47,247 bases of DNA. Source: Treponema sp. GTDB lineage: Bacteria > Spirochaetota > Spirochaetia > Treponematales > Treponemataceae. Positions 25,256-33,039 of this stretch are shown in pieces. The stretch spans positions 10,495 to 57,741 of the forward strand of contig PDOP01000042.1 in assembly GCA_002749205.1 (NCBI GenBank), read 5' to 3'. The notes under the pieces are model-generated. The model was not told where the DNA came from. It saw only the letters and a program-made list of their open reading frames with translations, and did no database searches. Numbering within the stretch: position 1 is the first letter of the stretch; each line of letters opens with the position of its first letter. Made by a program: the position numbers and the translations under genes.

Positions 25256-25918
25256 ATGAATATTTTTGACATAATCGGTCCTGTTATGATAGGCCCTTCA
25301 AGTTCTCATACTGCAGGAGCTGCAAGAATCGGATACATCAGCAGAGTTCTTTTAAATGAAGATGTTCTCGATGCAAAAGTATATCTTCACGGCTCTTTTG
25401 CAAATACAGGTAGCGGACACGGAACAGACAAAGCGATTATTGCAGGGCTTTTGGGAATGAAGCCTCATGATGAAAGATTGCCGGAAAGCTTTGAAATTGC
25501 CAAAACTCGTAATCTAAATGTGAAATTCGAAAATGTTGAAATAGACGATGCCCATCCGAATACTGTTGCAATTTTTTTGACAGGAATTAACGGTAAAAAA
25601 ATTTCCGTTCAAGCCTCTTCAGTCGGTGGCGGTAATATCGAAATCAACAAAATTGACGGAAAGGCAATAGGCTTTTCCGGTCGCTCGCCTACGATTATTG
25701 TTGAGCATAATGATGTTCCGGGTACGATTGCCAATATAACACGCATGACAGGAAAAAACGGATACAATATTTTTCAAATTAACATTAAACGAGAAAAAAA
25801 AGGCGGCAAGTCCATTATGACTATGGAGCTTGACGGAAAAGCTGTCGATGAAAATATCCGTGATGTTTTGATGAAAATAGATAATGTTATAAATGTAATT
25901 ATTTTACAGCCCTATTAA
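25256..25918 (+). CDS. sdaAB: L-serine dehydratase, iron-sulfur type, beta subunit
   Basis: With the alpha subunit it deaminates L-serine to pyruvate and ammonia. The 220 residues have the beta domain opening (MNIFDIIGPVMIGPSSSHTAGA) and the HGSFANTGSGHGTDKA motif near 42, then a C-terminal ACT domain (IIVEHNDVPGTIANITRMTG) from about residue 145, which is known in this family to bind serine. The start is supported by GGGG about 8 nt upstream. The alpha subunit gene follows after 17 bp. In an amino-acid fermenter it supplies pyruvate for ATP and reduced ferredoxin. Confidence 0.94.
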   Translation: MNIFDIIGPVMIGPSSSHTAGAARIGYISRVLLNEDVLDAKVYLHGSFANTGSGHGTDKAIIAGLLGMKPHDERLPESFEIAKTRNLNVKFENVEIDDAHPNTVAIFLTGINGKKISVQASSVGGGNIEINKIDGKAIGFSGRSPTIIVEHNDVPGTIANITRMTGKNGYNIFQINIKREKKGGKSIMTMELDGKAVDENIRDVLMKIDNVINVIILQPY

Positions 25919-25935
25919 AAATCGGAGAATAATTT

Positions 25936-26847
25936 ATGATTAACACATTAGAAGACCTTGCAAAAATTGCTGAAAGTTGCGAAATGAAAATTTCCGATAT
26001 TGCATTGCAAAAACAATCAGCTCTGCTGGAAATTCCCGAAAAAGAAGTTTATGCAAAAATGCAAAAAAATCTTGAAGTTATGCTTGACTCAATTAAAAAA
26101 GGCTGTAAAAAAAATATATCTTCCGCAAGTGGTTTAACCGGTGGCAGTGCATACAAAATGCAAAAGCAAATTGATGCAAATCAAACGGTCTGTGGCTCAC
26201 TTCTTTCCAACGCCATAAAAATGGCTCTTGCAGTTTCTGAAATGAACGCATCTATGGGTAAAATAGTCGCTGCTCCAACAGCCGGCTCTTGCGGTATCTT
26301 ACCTGCGGCAATCGGAGCTCTAATTCAGGAAAAAGGGGTTTCAAAAGATATTGCCACCAAAGCCCTATTCACCGCAGGGCAGATAGGGCTCATCATTGCC
26401 AATAACGCAAGCATATCAGGTGCCGAAGGCGGGTGTCAGGCAGAATGCGGGACAGCCTCTGCTATGGCCGCTGCGGCAATTGTTGAAATAGAAGGTGGCA
26501 CTCCGACAATGTGCATTAACGCTGTCGCCATTGCAATTAAATGTATACTGGGCTTAGTCTGCGATCCGGTTGCCGGTTTAGTAGAAGTACCCTGCATTAA
26601 GCGAAATGCTTCAGGTGTTACGCTGGCATTTACGGCGGCAGAGATGAGCCTTGCCGGCATTAAATCCGCCATACCTGCGGACGAAGTTGTCTTAGCCATG
26701 AAAAAAGTCGGTTGTGCAATTCCGCAGGCACTTCGAGAAACCGCAGACGGCGGACTTGCCACAACACCAACAGGCAAAAAAATACAGAAAGACTTATTCG
26801 GCAACAATAGCTTGAGCAACTGCAGAAGCTGTAAATCCTGCCTTTAA
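25936..26847 (+). CDS. sdaAA: L-serine dehydratase, iron-sulfur type, alpha subunit
   Basis: This is the catalytic subunit, carrying an oxygen-sensitive [4Fe-4S] cluster. The 303 residues include GKIVAAPTAGSCGILPA near 110, EGGCQAECGTASAMAAAA near 170, CDPVAGLVEVPCIKRNASG near 212, which supplies cluster cysteines, and the closing GGLATTPTGKKI. The extreme C-terminus (NCRSCKSCL) adds three cysteines. The cluster makes the enzyme suited to anaerobic growth. GGAG precedes the ATG. It converges on nfnB with a short hairpin between. Confidence 0.95.
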   Translation: MINTLEDLAKIAESCEMKISDIALQKQSALLEIPEKEVYAKMQKNLEVMLDSIKKGCKKNISSASGLTGGSAYKMQKQIDANQTVCGSLLSNAIKMALAVSEMNASMGKIVAAPTAGSCGILPAAIGALIQEKGVSKDIATKALFTAGQIGLIIANNASISGAEGGCQAECGTASAMAAAAIVEIEGGTPTMCINAVAIAIKCILGLVCDPVAGLVEVPCIKRNASGVTLAFTAAEMSLAGIKSAIPADEVVLAMKKVGCAIPQALRETADGGLATTPTGKKIQKDLFGNNSLSNCRSCKSCL

Positions 26848-26854
26848 TTTATAT

Positions 26855-26877
26855 TAAGAGGGTTCTCACGCCTCTTT
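26855..26877. terminator. probable two-way terminator between sdaAA and nfnB
   Basis: AAGAGG (26856-26861) pairs with CCTCTT (26871-26876) around a 9-nt loop, flanked by TTA and TTA/T-rich bases, in the 32-bp gap between convergent genes. The stem is short, so it is a modest call. Confidence 0.5.
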
Positions 26878-26879
26878 AT

Positions 26880-28370
26880 CTAATTTCCGGCCAAATACTC
26901 GTTTATACTTGCGGCGGCTTTTCTGCCTTCACCCATTGCGAGTATAACCGTTGCCGCACCCAAAACAATATCTCCGCCTGCCCATACTTTTGGGATGCTG
27001 GTCTTTTGATTTTCATCAACTATAATATTATCTTTTTTTGTAGTTTCCAGTCCTTCCGAAGTTCTTGCCATTAACGGATTTGAATTGTTTCCAAGAGCAA
27101 TAACTACAGCATCAACGGCTATCACATGCTCCGTCCCCTGTATTGGAACAGGCCGCCGTCTGCCGGATTCATCGGGTTCTCCAAGCTCGTGGTCTAAAAC
27201 CTCTATTCCGCAAACCGCACCGTCTTCATTGCCAATAATCCTTGTAGGGTTTTGTAAAAAACAAAACTCCACACCCTCTTCTTCAGCATGAGCAACTTCT
27301 TCAAGTCGTGCAGGCATTTCGGCTCTGGTTCTCCGATACACACAGTAAACTTTTTCAGCACCCAGTCTAAATGCCATACGTGCTGCATCCATCGCAACAT
27401 TTCCCGCCCCAATTACCGCAATATTTTTTGCTTCATAAAGCGGAGTATCGGACTTTTGCGTTTCATAAGCCTTCATCAAATTAGCACGCGTTAAATATTC
27501 ATTTGCGCTGAACACACCAATTAAATTCTCACCTTCAATACCCAAAAATCTGGGTAACCCCGCACCTGTTCCAATAAAAACAGCATCGAAACCGTAATCC
27601 TCTAAAAGCTCATCTAATTTTTTTGTGCGTCCGATAAGAAAATTAGGACGAAACTCAACGCCCATTTTTTTCAAATTTTCAATTTCATCGGCAACAATGG
27701 ACTTAGGCAATCTGAACTCGGGAATACCGTAGACCATAACACCACCTGCTTTATGAAAGGCCTCAAAAATAGTAACCGAATGGCCTGCCCGTCTTACATC
27801 TGCAGCAACAGTCAACCCCGCAGGGCCGGAGCCGATTACGGCAACTTTTTTACCCGTTTCTGCAGCAACCTCAGGAATCTTCACCTCACCATGCTCTCGT
27901 TCATAATCAGCAACAAACCTTTCAAGCCTTCCGATTGCAACAGCCTTTTCAACCGACTTTAACGACTTCCCGACAGTACAAGCCAGCTGACATTGCTTTT
28001 CCTGCGGGCAAACCCGTCCGCAAACTGCCGGCAACAAATTTGTTTTTTTTATAATTTCAACAGCTTTTTGAAAATTCCCTTTTTGAATTTCACAAATAAA
28101 ATCGGGAATTAAAACCCCCACAGGACACCCCTTAACACAAGGCTTATTTTTACAATCCAAACATCGCTGTGCTTCAATTCTTGCCTGCTCAACCGTATAG
28201 CCAAGTGCAACTTCACCCATCCGGGTTTTACGCAAATCCGGTTCCAACGCCGGCATATCCTGACAGGGAATTGCAAGTCTATCTCTGTTTTTTAATTCCT
28301 TACCCTCTAACTCTGCCCATAACTTTTTTGATTCGTCAGCATACTGCTGATATGTTTTATGCTCTGCCAT
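26880..28370 (-). CDS. nfnB: NfnB: NADPH-side subunit of the NADH-dependent ferredoxin:NADP oxidoreductase (GltD-like)
   Basis: The 496-residue flavoprotein is related to the small subunit of glutamate synthase. It has an N-terminal double [4Fe-4S] domain (CLDCKNKPCVKGCPVGV and CGRVCPQEKQCQLAC, residues 70-135), an FAD site VIGSGPAGLTVAADVRRAGH near 175, and an NADP site VIGAGNVAMDAARMAFRLG near 320. In Nfn complexes the FAD of this subunit bifurcates electrons of NADPH between ferredoxin and, through NfnA, NAD. No glutamate synthase large subunit is present, and nfnA lies directly upstream, which favours Nfn over GltD. Start ATG 28370 has GGAG 6 nt before it. Confidence 0.9.
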   Translation of the reverse strand: MAEHKTYQQYADESKKLWAELEGKELKNRDRLAIPCQDMPALEPDLRKTRMGEVALGYTVEQARIEAQRCLDCKNKPCVKGCPVGVLIPDFICEIQKGNFQKAVEIIKKTNLLPAVCGRVCPQEKQCQLACTVGKSLKSVEKAVAIGRLERFVADYEREHGEVKIPEVAAETGKKVAVIGSGPAGLTVAADVRRAGHSVTIFEAFHKAGGVMVYGIPEFRLPKSIVADEIENLKKMGVEFRPNFLIGRTKKLDELLEDYGFDAVFIGTGAGLPRFLGIEGENLIGVFSANEYLTRANLMKAYETQKSDTPLYEAKNIAVIGAGNVAMDAARMAFRLGAEKVYCVYRRTRAEMPARLEEVAHAEEEGVEFCFLQNPTRIIGNEDGAVCGIEVLDHELGEPDESGRRRPVPIQGTEHVIAVDAVVIALGNNSNPLMARTSEGLETTKKDNIIVDENQKTSIPKVWAGGDIVLGAATVILAMGEGRKAAASINEYLAGN

Positions 28371-28383
28371 CAACTGCTCCGTT

Positions 28384-29220
28384 TTAACTATGAAAACCCA
28401 TATTACATTTATGTTTATCTTTTTCTTCTCGTTTTTTAAATGCCTTCATTCTACTCATCATACTGTCAAAATCAACCTTATGTGCGTCAAACTCAGGCCC
28501 GTCCATACAAACAAATTTTGTTTCACCGCCAATTTCAACACGACACCCACCACACATGCCTGTACCGTCAATCATAATCGTATTCAAAGATACAATTGTA
28601 TGAATACCAAAAGGCTTAGTCGTTAATGCGGCAAACTTCATCATTATAGGAGGTCCAATAGCAATTACCAAATCAGGCGGATCATCTGACTCGCAAAGTT
28701 CCTTTAACGGCTCTGTAACCAACCCTTTCCTGCCATAAGAGCCGTCATCTGTAATCAAAATTAAATCATCAGCCATAGCCTTCATTTTATCTTCAAATAT
28801 AACCAGCTCCTTAGTCCTTGCCCCACTAATCACAGTAACCTTATTTCCAAACTCCTTATGCGCCTCAACAATAGGATACAATGGGGCAGCCCCAATTCCG
28901 CCTGCAACAGCTACAACATGTTTTGCCTTAAAAATCTCACTCGGATTACCAAGCGGTCCCAAAATAGAACCTAAATGGTCGCCCACTTCTTTTTGACAAA
29001 TCTTAATCGTTGTTGCACCGACCGCCTGAATGACCAACTCAATCCAACCTTCATCGGCATCGGCATCGGCAATAGTCAGAGGCACGCGCTCCCCGTACTC
29101 AGTCGCCACCTGAACAATAACAAACTGCCCTGCCTTTCGACTTTCTGCAATCTCGGGTGCACGCACACGCATAAAAAAAACATTTTTAGATAACTCTTCC
29201 TTTTTTAAAATTTTATACAT
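28384..29220 (-). CDS. nfnA: NfnA: NAD-side subunit of the NADH-dependent ferredoxin:NADP oxidoreductase
   Basis: The 278-residue protein is a ferredoxin-NADP reductase-like flavoprotein. It has the FAD motif ERVPLTIADAD near 50, the pyridine nucleotide site VVAVAGGIGAAPLYPIVEAH near 104 and a C-terminal [2Fe-2S] motif GTGMCGGCRVEIGGETKFVC near 215, ending PEFDAHKVDFD, typical of NfnA. With NfnB it couples NADH, ferredoxin and NADP. ATG 29220 is chosen over one 8 codons upstream because GGGGG lies 5 nt before it. A promoter at 29236-29264 gives a leader of only about 9 nt. nfnB follows after 13 bp. Confidence 0.92.
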   Translation of the reverse strand: MYKILKKEELSKNVFFMRVRAPEIAESRKAGQFVIVQVATEYGERVPLTIADADADEGWIELVIQAVGATTIKICQKEVGDHLGSILGPLGNPSEIFKAKHVVAVAGGIGAAPLYPIVEAHKEFGNKVTVISGARTKELVIFEDKMKAMADDLILITDDGSYGRKGLVTEPLKELCESDDPPDLVIAIGPPIMMKFAALTTKPFGIHTIVSLNTIMIDGTGMCGGCRVEIGGETKFVCMDGPEFDAHKVDFDSMMSRMKAFKKREEKDKHKCNMGFHS

Positions 29221-29235
29221 TTTTACCCCCGATAT

Positions 29236-29264
29236 AATATACAAAAAAAACTAAAATCTATCAA
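29236..29264 (-). promoter_or_regulatory. promoter of nfnAB
   Basis: On the minus strand, TTGATA (29264-29259), a 17-bp spacer and TATATT (29241-29236), 15 nt before ATG 29220. The mRNA leader would consist of little more than the ribosome-binding site. Confidence 0.65.
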
Positions 29265-29294
29265 GACAATAAAAAAAGAGTTAAATTTAAATTT

Positions 29295-29468
29295 TAGGGG
29301 GTTGCGGTTTGACATTATTTGAATTCAACCAGCTTATTAAAAAGCAAACCGCCGGCGTATTAAAAGCTGCGCTATCGCTTCGGCTAATTTTGCACAAGAA
29401 ATTCTTGTGCAAAATGGATCTTGCTCCTTGTGTTAAAAACACAAGGAGCAACTTTTAATATGCCTAAC
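29295..29468 (-). repeat. intergenic repeat family A, copy 4 (inverted)
   Basis: On the minus strand it goes from GGGTTAGGCATATTAAAAG (29468 downward) to AAACCGCAACCCC. Hairpin 1 is TTGCTCCTTGTGTT/AACACAAGGAGCAA (29421-29451). Hairpin 2 is TTTTGCACAAGAA/TTCTTGTGCAAAA (29388-29414). Then TTAGCCGAAGCGATAGCGCAGC and TTTTAATACGCCGGCGGTTT follow as in the other copies. It lies between era and nfnA, where it may terminate the rnf-era transcript's far neighbour or nothing; its GTTAGG end faces era. Confidence 0.8.
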
Positions 29469-29501
29469 CCTGAAAAATAGCGGTTGTTTTATTTAAAAAA
29501 A

Positions 29502-30401
29502 TTATCCGCCGGTAACAAAATTTATCTTCTTAGAGTTTTGTCTCCAGTTTTTATCAACCCTGACTTGCAAATTAAGATTTATATGATACGAAAATATTTT
29601 ACGCAACTGTGCCAAACTGTTTTCTTTAATTTTGCGAATTAGCTTTGCATTTTTTCCTATAAGCATTCCCTTTTGACTTTCGCGCTCAACATATATAAAA
29701 GCACGAGCAAAAAGCTCCTTACCGTTTCGTTTAAGACTAATATCATCTATTTTTACATAAATGGCATGAGGAATTTCTTCACGGGTATTTAATATTGCCT
29801 GTTCTCGAATAATTTCGGTTATTCTAAACCTAACTTCTTGGTCTGTATAAAAATCGGTTGGATATAATTCCGGACCTTCAGGAAGCATTTTTATCAATGT
29901 AGATAACACCGTATCTTTATTCTCACCCGTTTTTGCCGATATTTCAAGAATGCGATTATCGGGCAAATCCGGGAATGCAGTTTTTAGGCTTAACTTTAAC
30001 ACCCCCGTCTGTGATTTTTTGTCATCTATTTTATTTATCGCAATACAAAGTTTTTCTTGAAAAGTTGACAATAAATCAAATATAAATTCCTCTTCTTCTC
30101 CAACCGAGCGAGTTGAATCAATGATATATAATATAGCATCTGTTTCTTTTAAATTTTCTGTCGAAACTGTTCGAAGTCTAAGATTAAACTTTTTTTCACT
30201 ATTATGTAAGCCGGGTGTGTCGATAAAAACAATTTGACCGGCTTCCAAACTGACTATGCCCCGTATTGCATTACGAGTGGTTTGTGGCATTGCAGAAACA
30301 ATAGAAACCTTCCCCCCGCAAACAACATTTAAAAATGTTGATTTACCGGCGGAAGGCCTTCCAATAATAGTTACAATACCACTTTTATATTCACTAGGCA
30401 T
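29502..30401 (-). CDS. era: ribosome-assembly GTPase Era
   Basis: Era binds the 3' end of 16S rRNA and is needed for small-subunit maturation. The 299 residues contain G1 GRPSAGKST near 13, G2 region TTRNAIRG, G3 DTPGLH near 59, G4 NKIDD near 122 and SAKTG near 152. A C-terminal KH domain (GKNAKLIRKIKENSLAQLRKI) starts near 230. Its start codon lies 8 bp inside the end of rnfB, so it is the last gene of the rnf operon. There is no separate ribosome-binding gap. Confidence 0.95.
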   Translation of the reverse strand: MPSEYKSGIVTIIGRPSAGKSTFLNVVCGGKVSIVSAMPQTTRNAIRGIVSLEAGQIVFIDTPGLHNSEKKFNLRLRTVSTENLKETDAILYIIDSTRSVGEEEEFIFDLLSTFQEKLCIAINKIDDKKSQTGVLKLSLKTAFPDLPDNRILEISAKTGENKDTVLSTLIKMLPEGPELYPTDFYTDQEVRFRITEIIREQAILNTREEIPHAIYVKIDDISLKRNGKELFARAFIYVERESQKGMLIGKNAKLIRKIKENSLAQLRKIFSYHINLNLQVRVDKNWRQNSKKINFVTGG

Positions 30402-31275
30402 CTACCGGCTCTTCTTGTTTTACTTTTTCTTTTTGCTCTTCTGCACATACTTCAACAGTAGGTAAAACTTTTACCCTGTCTTGAGCCAGTATAAGCACCT
30501 TAGTAGGACAGCCTTCAACACATTTACCGCATGAAGTACATAATTCAGGATCAATTTGAGGAATGCCGTTTACTAACTTCAAAGCACCGGGCTCACAAAC
30601 CCGCTCACATTTACCGCATTTAATACAGCCTCTTTTGCAGTCTTTCATTATAACGGCTTTCTTTGGATTATGACACGAACAAAGAGCAAATGCACCTTTT
30701 AGTGATTCAGGCATAAGTTGTAAAATTTTCTGCGGACATTGCTCAACACAAATACCACAACCGGTACATTTTTCTTCATCAATAAAAGGCAAACCGTCAT
30801 CTTGTACCTTTATCGCATCAAAGGGACAAGAAACCTCACAATCGCCCAAACCTATACAACCCCAATCGCAGTTTTTTGTTCCGTTTATGGAAAGTTTTGC
30901 CGCAACACATGTTTTAATACCAATATATCCGGCTTTGTTTTTGCAGACATTATGTGTACCTTGACAAAGAAGCATCGCCACCTTTTTTTCAGAAGATGCA
31001 GAGACCCCCATAATTTTGCCAATGGCTTCTGCGACAGGTCCTGCACCAACAGGACAACCGCTTACCGGTGCATCTCCGTCAGCAACAGCCTGTGCAAACC
31101 CGTCACAACCGGGAAAACCGCATGCTCCACAGTTTGCACCGGGAAGAGCTTCTCTAATTTCAACAACTTTTTTGTCTGCTTCAACATAAAAAAGTTTCTT
31201 AAAAACAGCAAGTAAAACGCCTAATAAAAATGCAAGAACTAACGCAACGCCTGCACTTAATAAGATTATAGTCAT
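30394..31275 (-). CDS. rnfB: Rnf electron-transport complex subunit RnfB
   Basis: RnfB is the ferredoxin-interacting subunit of the Rnf complex, which couples electron flow between reduced ferredoxin and NAD to ion pumping. The 293 residues start with one membrane helix (residues 3-28), then the characteristic cluster motif GANCGACGFPGC near 47, and several ferredoxin-type CxxCxxCxxxC clusters from about residue 140 to 275. The tail is acidic and lysine-rich. It is the last rnf gene; era overlaps its end by 8 bp. Confidence 0.95.
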   Translation of the reverse strand: MTIILLSAGVALVLAFLLGVLLAVFKKLFYVEADKKVVEIREALPGANCGACGFPGCDGFAQAVADGDAPVSGCPVGAGPVAEAIGKIMGVSASSEKKVAMLLCQGTHNVCKNKAGYIGIKTCVAAKLSINGTKNCDWGCIGLGDCEVSCPFDAIKVQDDGLPFIDEEKCTGCGICVEQCPQKILQLMPESLKGAFALCSCHNPKKAVIMKDCKRGCIKCGKCERVCEPGALKLVNGIPQIDPELCTSCGKCVEGCPTKVLILAQDRVKVLPTVEVCAEEQKEKVKQEEPVDA

Positions 31276-31286
31276 AGTAGCTCTCC

Positions 31287-31862
31287 TTAAAATATTTTAC
31301 CGATTCCGTAAAAGCCCAAAGACATAAGTCCCGAAACTATAAACATAATAGGTGTCCCCTTTAAAAATTTGGGAACCGGCGTATGATCAATTTTTTCTCT
31401 AATACCTGCCAATAATAATAATGCGATAACAAAACCTGTTGCGGCACCAAGAGCATAAACCAAAGATTCAATAAACGAATAACCTCGTTTGATTACATTC
31501 AATGTAACAAATAAAATTGCACAGTTAGAAGTAATCAATGCTAAATAAACACCCATTGAACTATACAAAGCCGGTGCAGATTTTTTAAGAAAAAACTCTA
31601 CGAGCTGAACTAAACTAGCTATTACCAAAATAAATGTAAGCGTTTCCAGAAAGTCAATATTAAAAGGCATCAACACATATTTATATAATGGATATGTTAC
31701 TATTGTTGCAAGCATTGTTACAAATGTTACTGCAGCACCCATACCTATTGACTTATTAACATCACTTGACATACCTATAAAGGGACACAAACCTAAAAAG
31801 GCAATCAAGACTATATTGTTTCCAACAGCCGCATCAAAAAAGATATTTAAAAAATTACCCAT
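31287..31862 (-). CDS. rnfA: Rnf complex subunit RnfA
   Basis: RnfA is a membrane subunit with six predicted helices in 191 residues, related to NqrE. Known RnfA/NqrE and RnfE/NqrD subunits face each other in the membrane and share a [2Fe-2S] cluster; here cysteines lie in FLGLCPFIG near residue 25 and TSNCAILF near 110, which fits. The gene start overlaps the end of rnfE by 8 bp. Confidence 0.95.
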   Translation of the reverse strand: MGNFLNIFFDAAVGNNIVLIAFLGLCPFIGMSSDVNKSIGMGAAVTFVTMLATIVTYPLYKYVLMPFNIDFLETLTFILVIASLVQLVEFFLKKSAPALYSSMGVYLALITSNCAILFVTLNVIKRGYSFIESLVYALGAATGFVIALLLLAGIREKIDHTPVPKFLKGTPIMFIVSGLMSLGFYGIGKIF

Positions 31863-32484
31863 TAATCGCTACCTTCCTTTTTTTAGTTTGATTTTCCAAC
31901 GCATTCTTTATTGCTACATTAACGGAAATTAAAAGACCGAATACCAAAAAACCGCCTCCGGGTGTAACAAAGAACAACATTCTATATGCCTCCGGTATAA
32001 ACTCAATACCTAGAAAAGCACCATTCCCTAAAATTTCACGAATTGCAGACATGGTAACCAACACAATGGTGTACCCGACACCCATACCTAAAGCATCTAA
32101 AAAAGCGTACTGAATGCTTTGTTTGGAAGCAAATGCTTCAACGCGTCCCATAATAATACAGTTTACAACAATCAGCGGAATAAATAATCCAAGTGATTTA
32201 TGTAATGCAGGAAAATAAGCTTCAACAACCAACTTTACGATTGTAGTAAATGTTGCTATTACTATAATAAAAATAGGAATTCGCACATCGTTGGGAATCA
32301 GCTTTCTGAAGGTGCTGATAATTATTTCACTCATCACCAATACAAATGTCATGGCTAAGCCCATTCCAAGCCCTGAAATTGTTTCTGTAGTGATACCAAG
32401 CCCTGAGCATAAACCAATCATCAACACCAAAAGGGGATTTTCGCGAATAATTCCTTTTGAAAATATTTGCCATTTATTTTGCAT
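31855..32484 (-). CDS. rnfE: Rnf complex subunit RnfE
   Basis: The 209-residue membrane subunit is related to NqrD. It has about six helices, and the two cysteines that with RnfA hold the intramembrane cluster are in IGLCSGLG near 25 and VVNCIIMGR near 108. The start codon comes directly after the rnfG stop codon. The C-terminus is basic (NQTKKRKVA), as expected for the cytoplasmic end. Confidence 0.95.
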   Translation of the reverse strand: MQNKWQIFSKGIIRENPLLVLMIGLCSGLGITTETISGLGMGLAMTFVLVMSEIIISTFRKLIPNDVRIPIFIIVIATFTTIVKLVVEAYFPALHKSLGLFIPLIVVNCIIMGRVEAFASKQSIQYAFLDALGMGVGYTIVLVTMSAIREILGNGAFLGIEFIPEAYRMLFFVTPGGGFLVFGLLISVNVAIKNALENQTKKRKVAING

Positions 32485-33039
32485 TTATTTTACCCCCTCT
32501 AAATATGAATTAGCAATCTTACTTGCCACACTGACAATTTTGCTAACCCCTTTTGAGCTTACTGTTGAACCGGAAATACCTTGAACATCTTTACCGACTA
32601 AAAATTTATCGGAAATAGCCTTGCCTTTAAACTGATTCTTAAACGAGTCATTCAAAACTTTCGTTCCAATACCTTTTGTATCTGTTAATTCAATAAAGCT
32701 TATTTTTTTTAGCTTCCCTGAATTATCAATTCCAACCATTATAGTTGCTTCATTAAAAGTAGGGCCACTCGCAATAATAGCCATACCTAATAATTCAGTG
32801 TCTTTTTTTACCAAAAAGGCATTGTCAAATTTGATTGTTTTTTCTGTTGATTTAACTTCAGATATTACATCATCAAACTTATTAGCTTGTGGAAATATAT
32901 CATTCAACGCTTTTTGAATTTCATTACTTCGCCTTTCGGCAATAACCGGAGCCGTAAATGAATTTACAACAGCTAAGGCGGTACAAGCTATTACACTGTA
33001 CATTGTCAGTGCAAATGTGAGTTTCAATGCTGATTTCAT
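32485..33039 (-). CDS. rnfG: Rnf complex subunit RnfG (flavin-binding, Ser at the flavinylation site)
   Basis: RnfG has one N-terminal membrane helix (residues 5-28) and an extracytoplasmic FMN-binding domain; ApbE attaches FMN to the last Thr of a motif of the form S-G-A-T-x-T. In these 184 residues the motif reads S-G-S-T-V-S (residues 156-161), so the target position is Ser161. The surrounding FMN-domain segments (DTKGIGTKVLNDSFKNQFKG) are intact. The gene overlaps rnfD by 4 bp and abuts rnfE. Confidence 0.92.
   Translation of the reverse strand: MKSALKLTFALTMYSVIACTALAVVNSFTAPVIAERRSNEIQKALNDIFPQANKFDDVISEVKSTEKTIKFDNAFLVKKDTELLGMAIIASGPTFNEATIMVGIDNSGKLKKISFIELTDTKGIGTKVLNDSFKNQFKGKAISDKFLVGKDVQGISGSTVSSKGVSKIVSVASKIANSYLEGVK

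Noticed and set aside
26880..28370. Small subunit of glutamate synthase (GltD)
   Set aside because: No large subunit gene is nearby, and the gene follows nfnA at 13 bp, the usual Nfn arrangement.
1921..29468. Family A and C repeats as a CRISPR array
   Set aside because: Copies are kilobases apart, in both orientations, with no regular short spacers and no cas genes.
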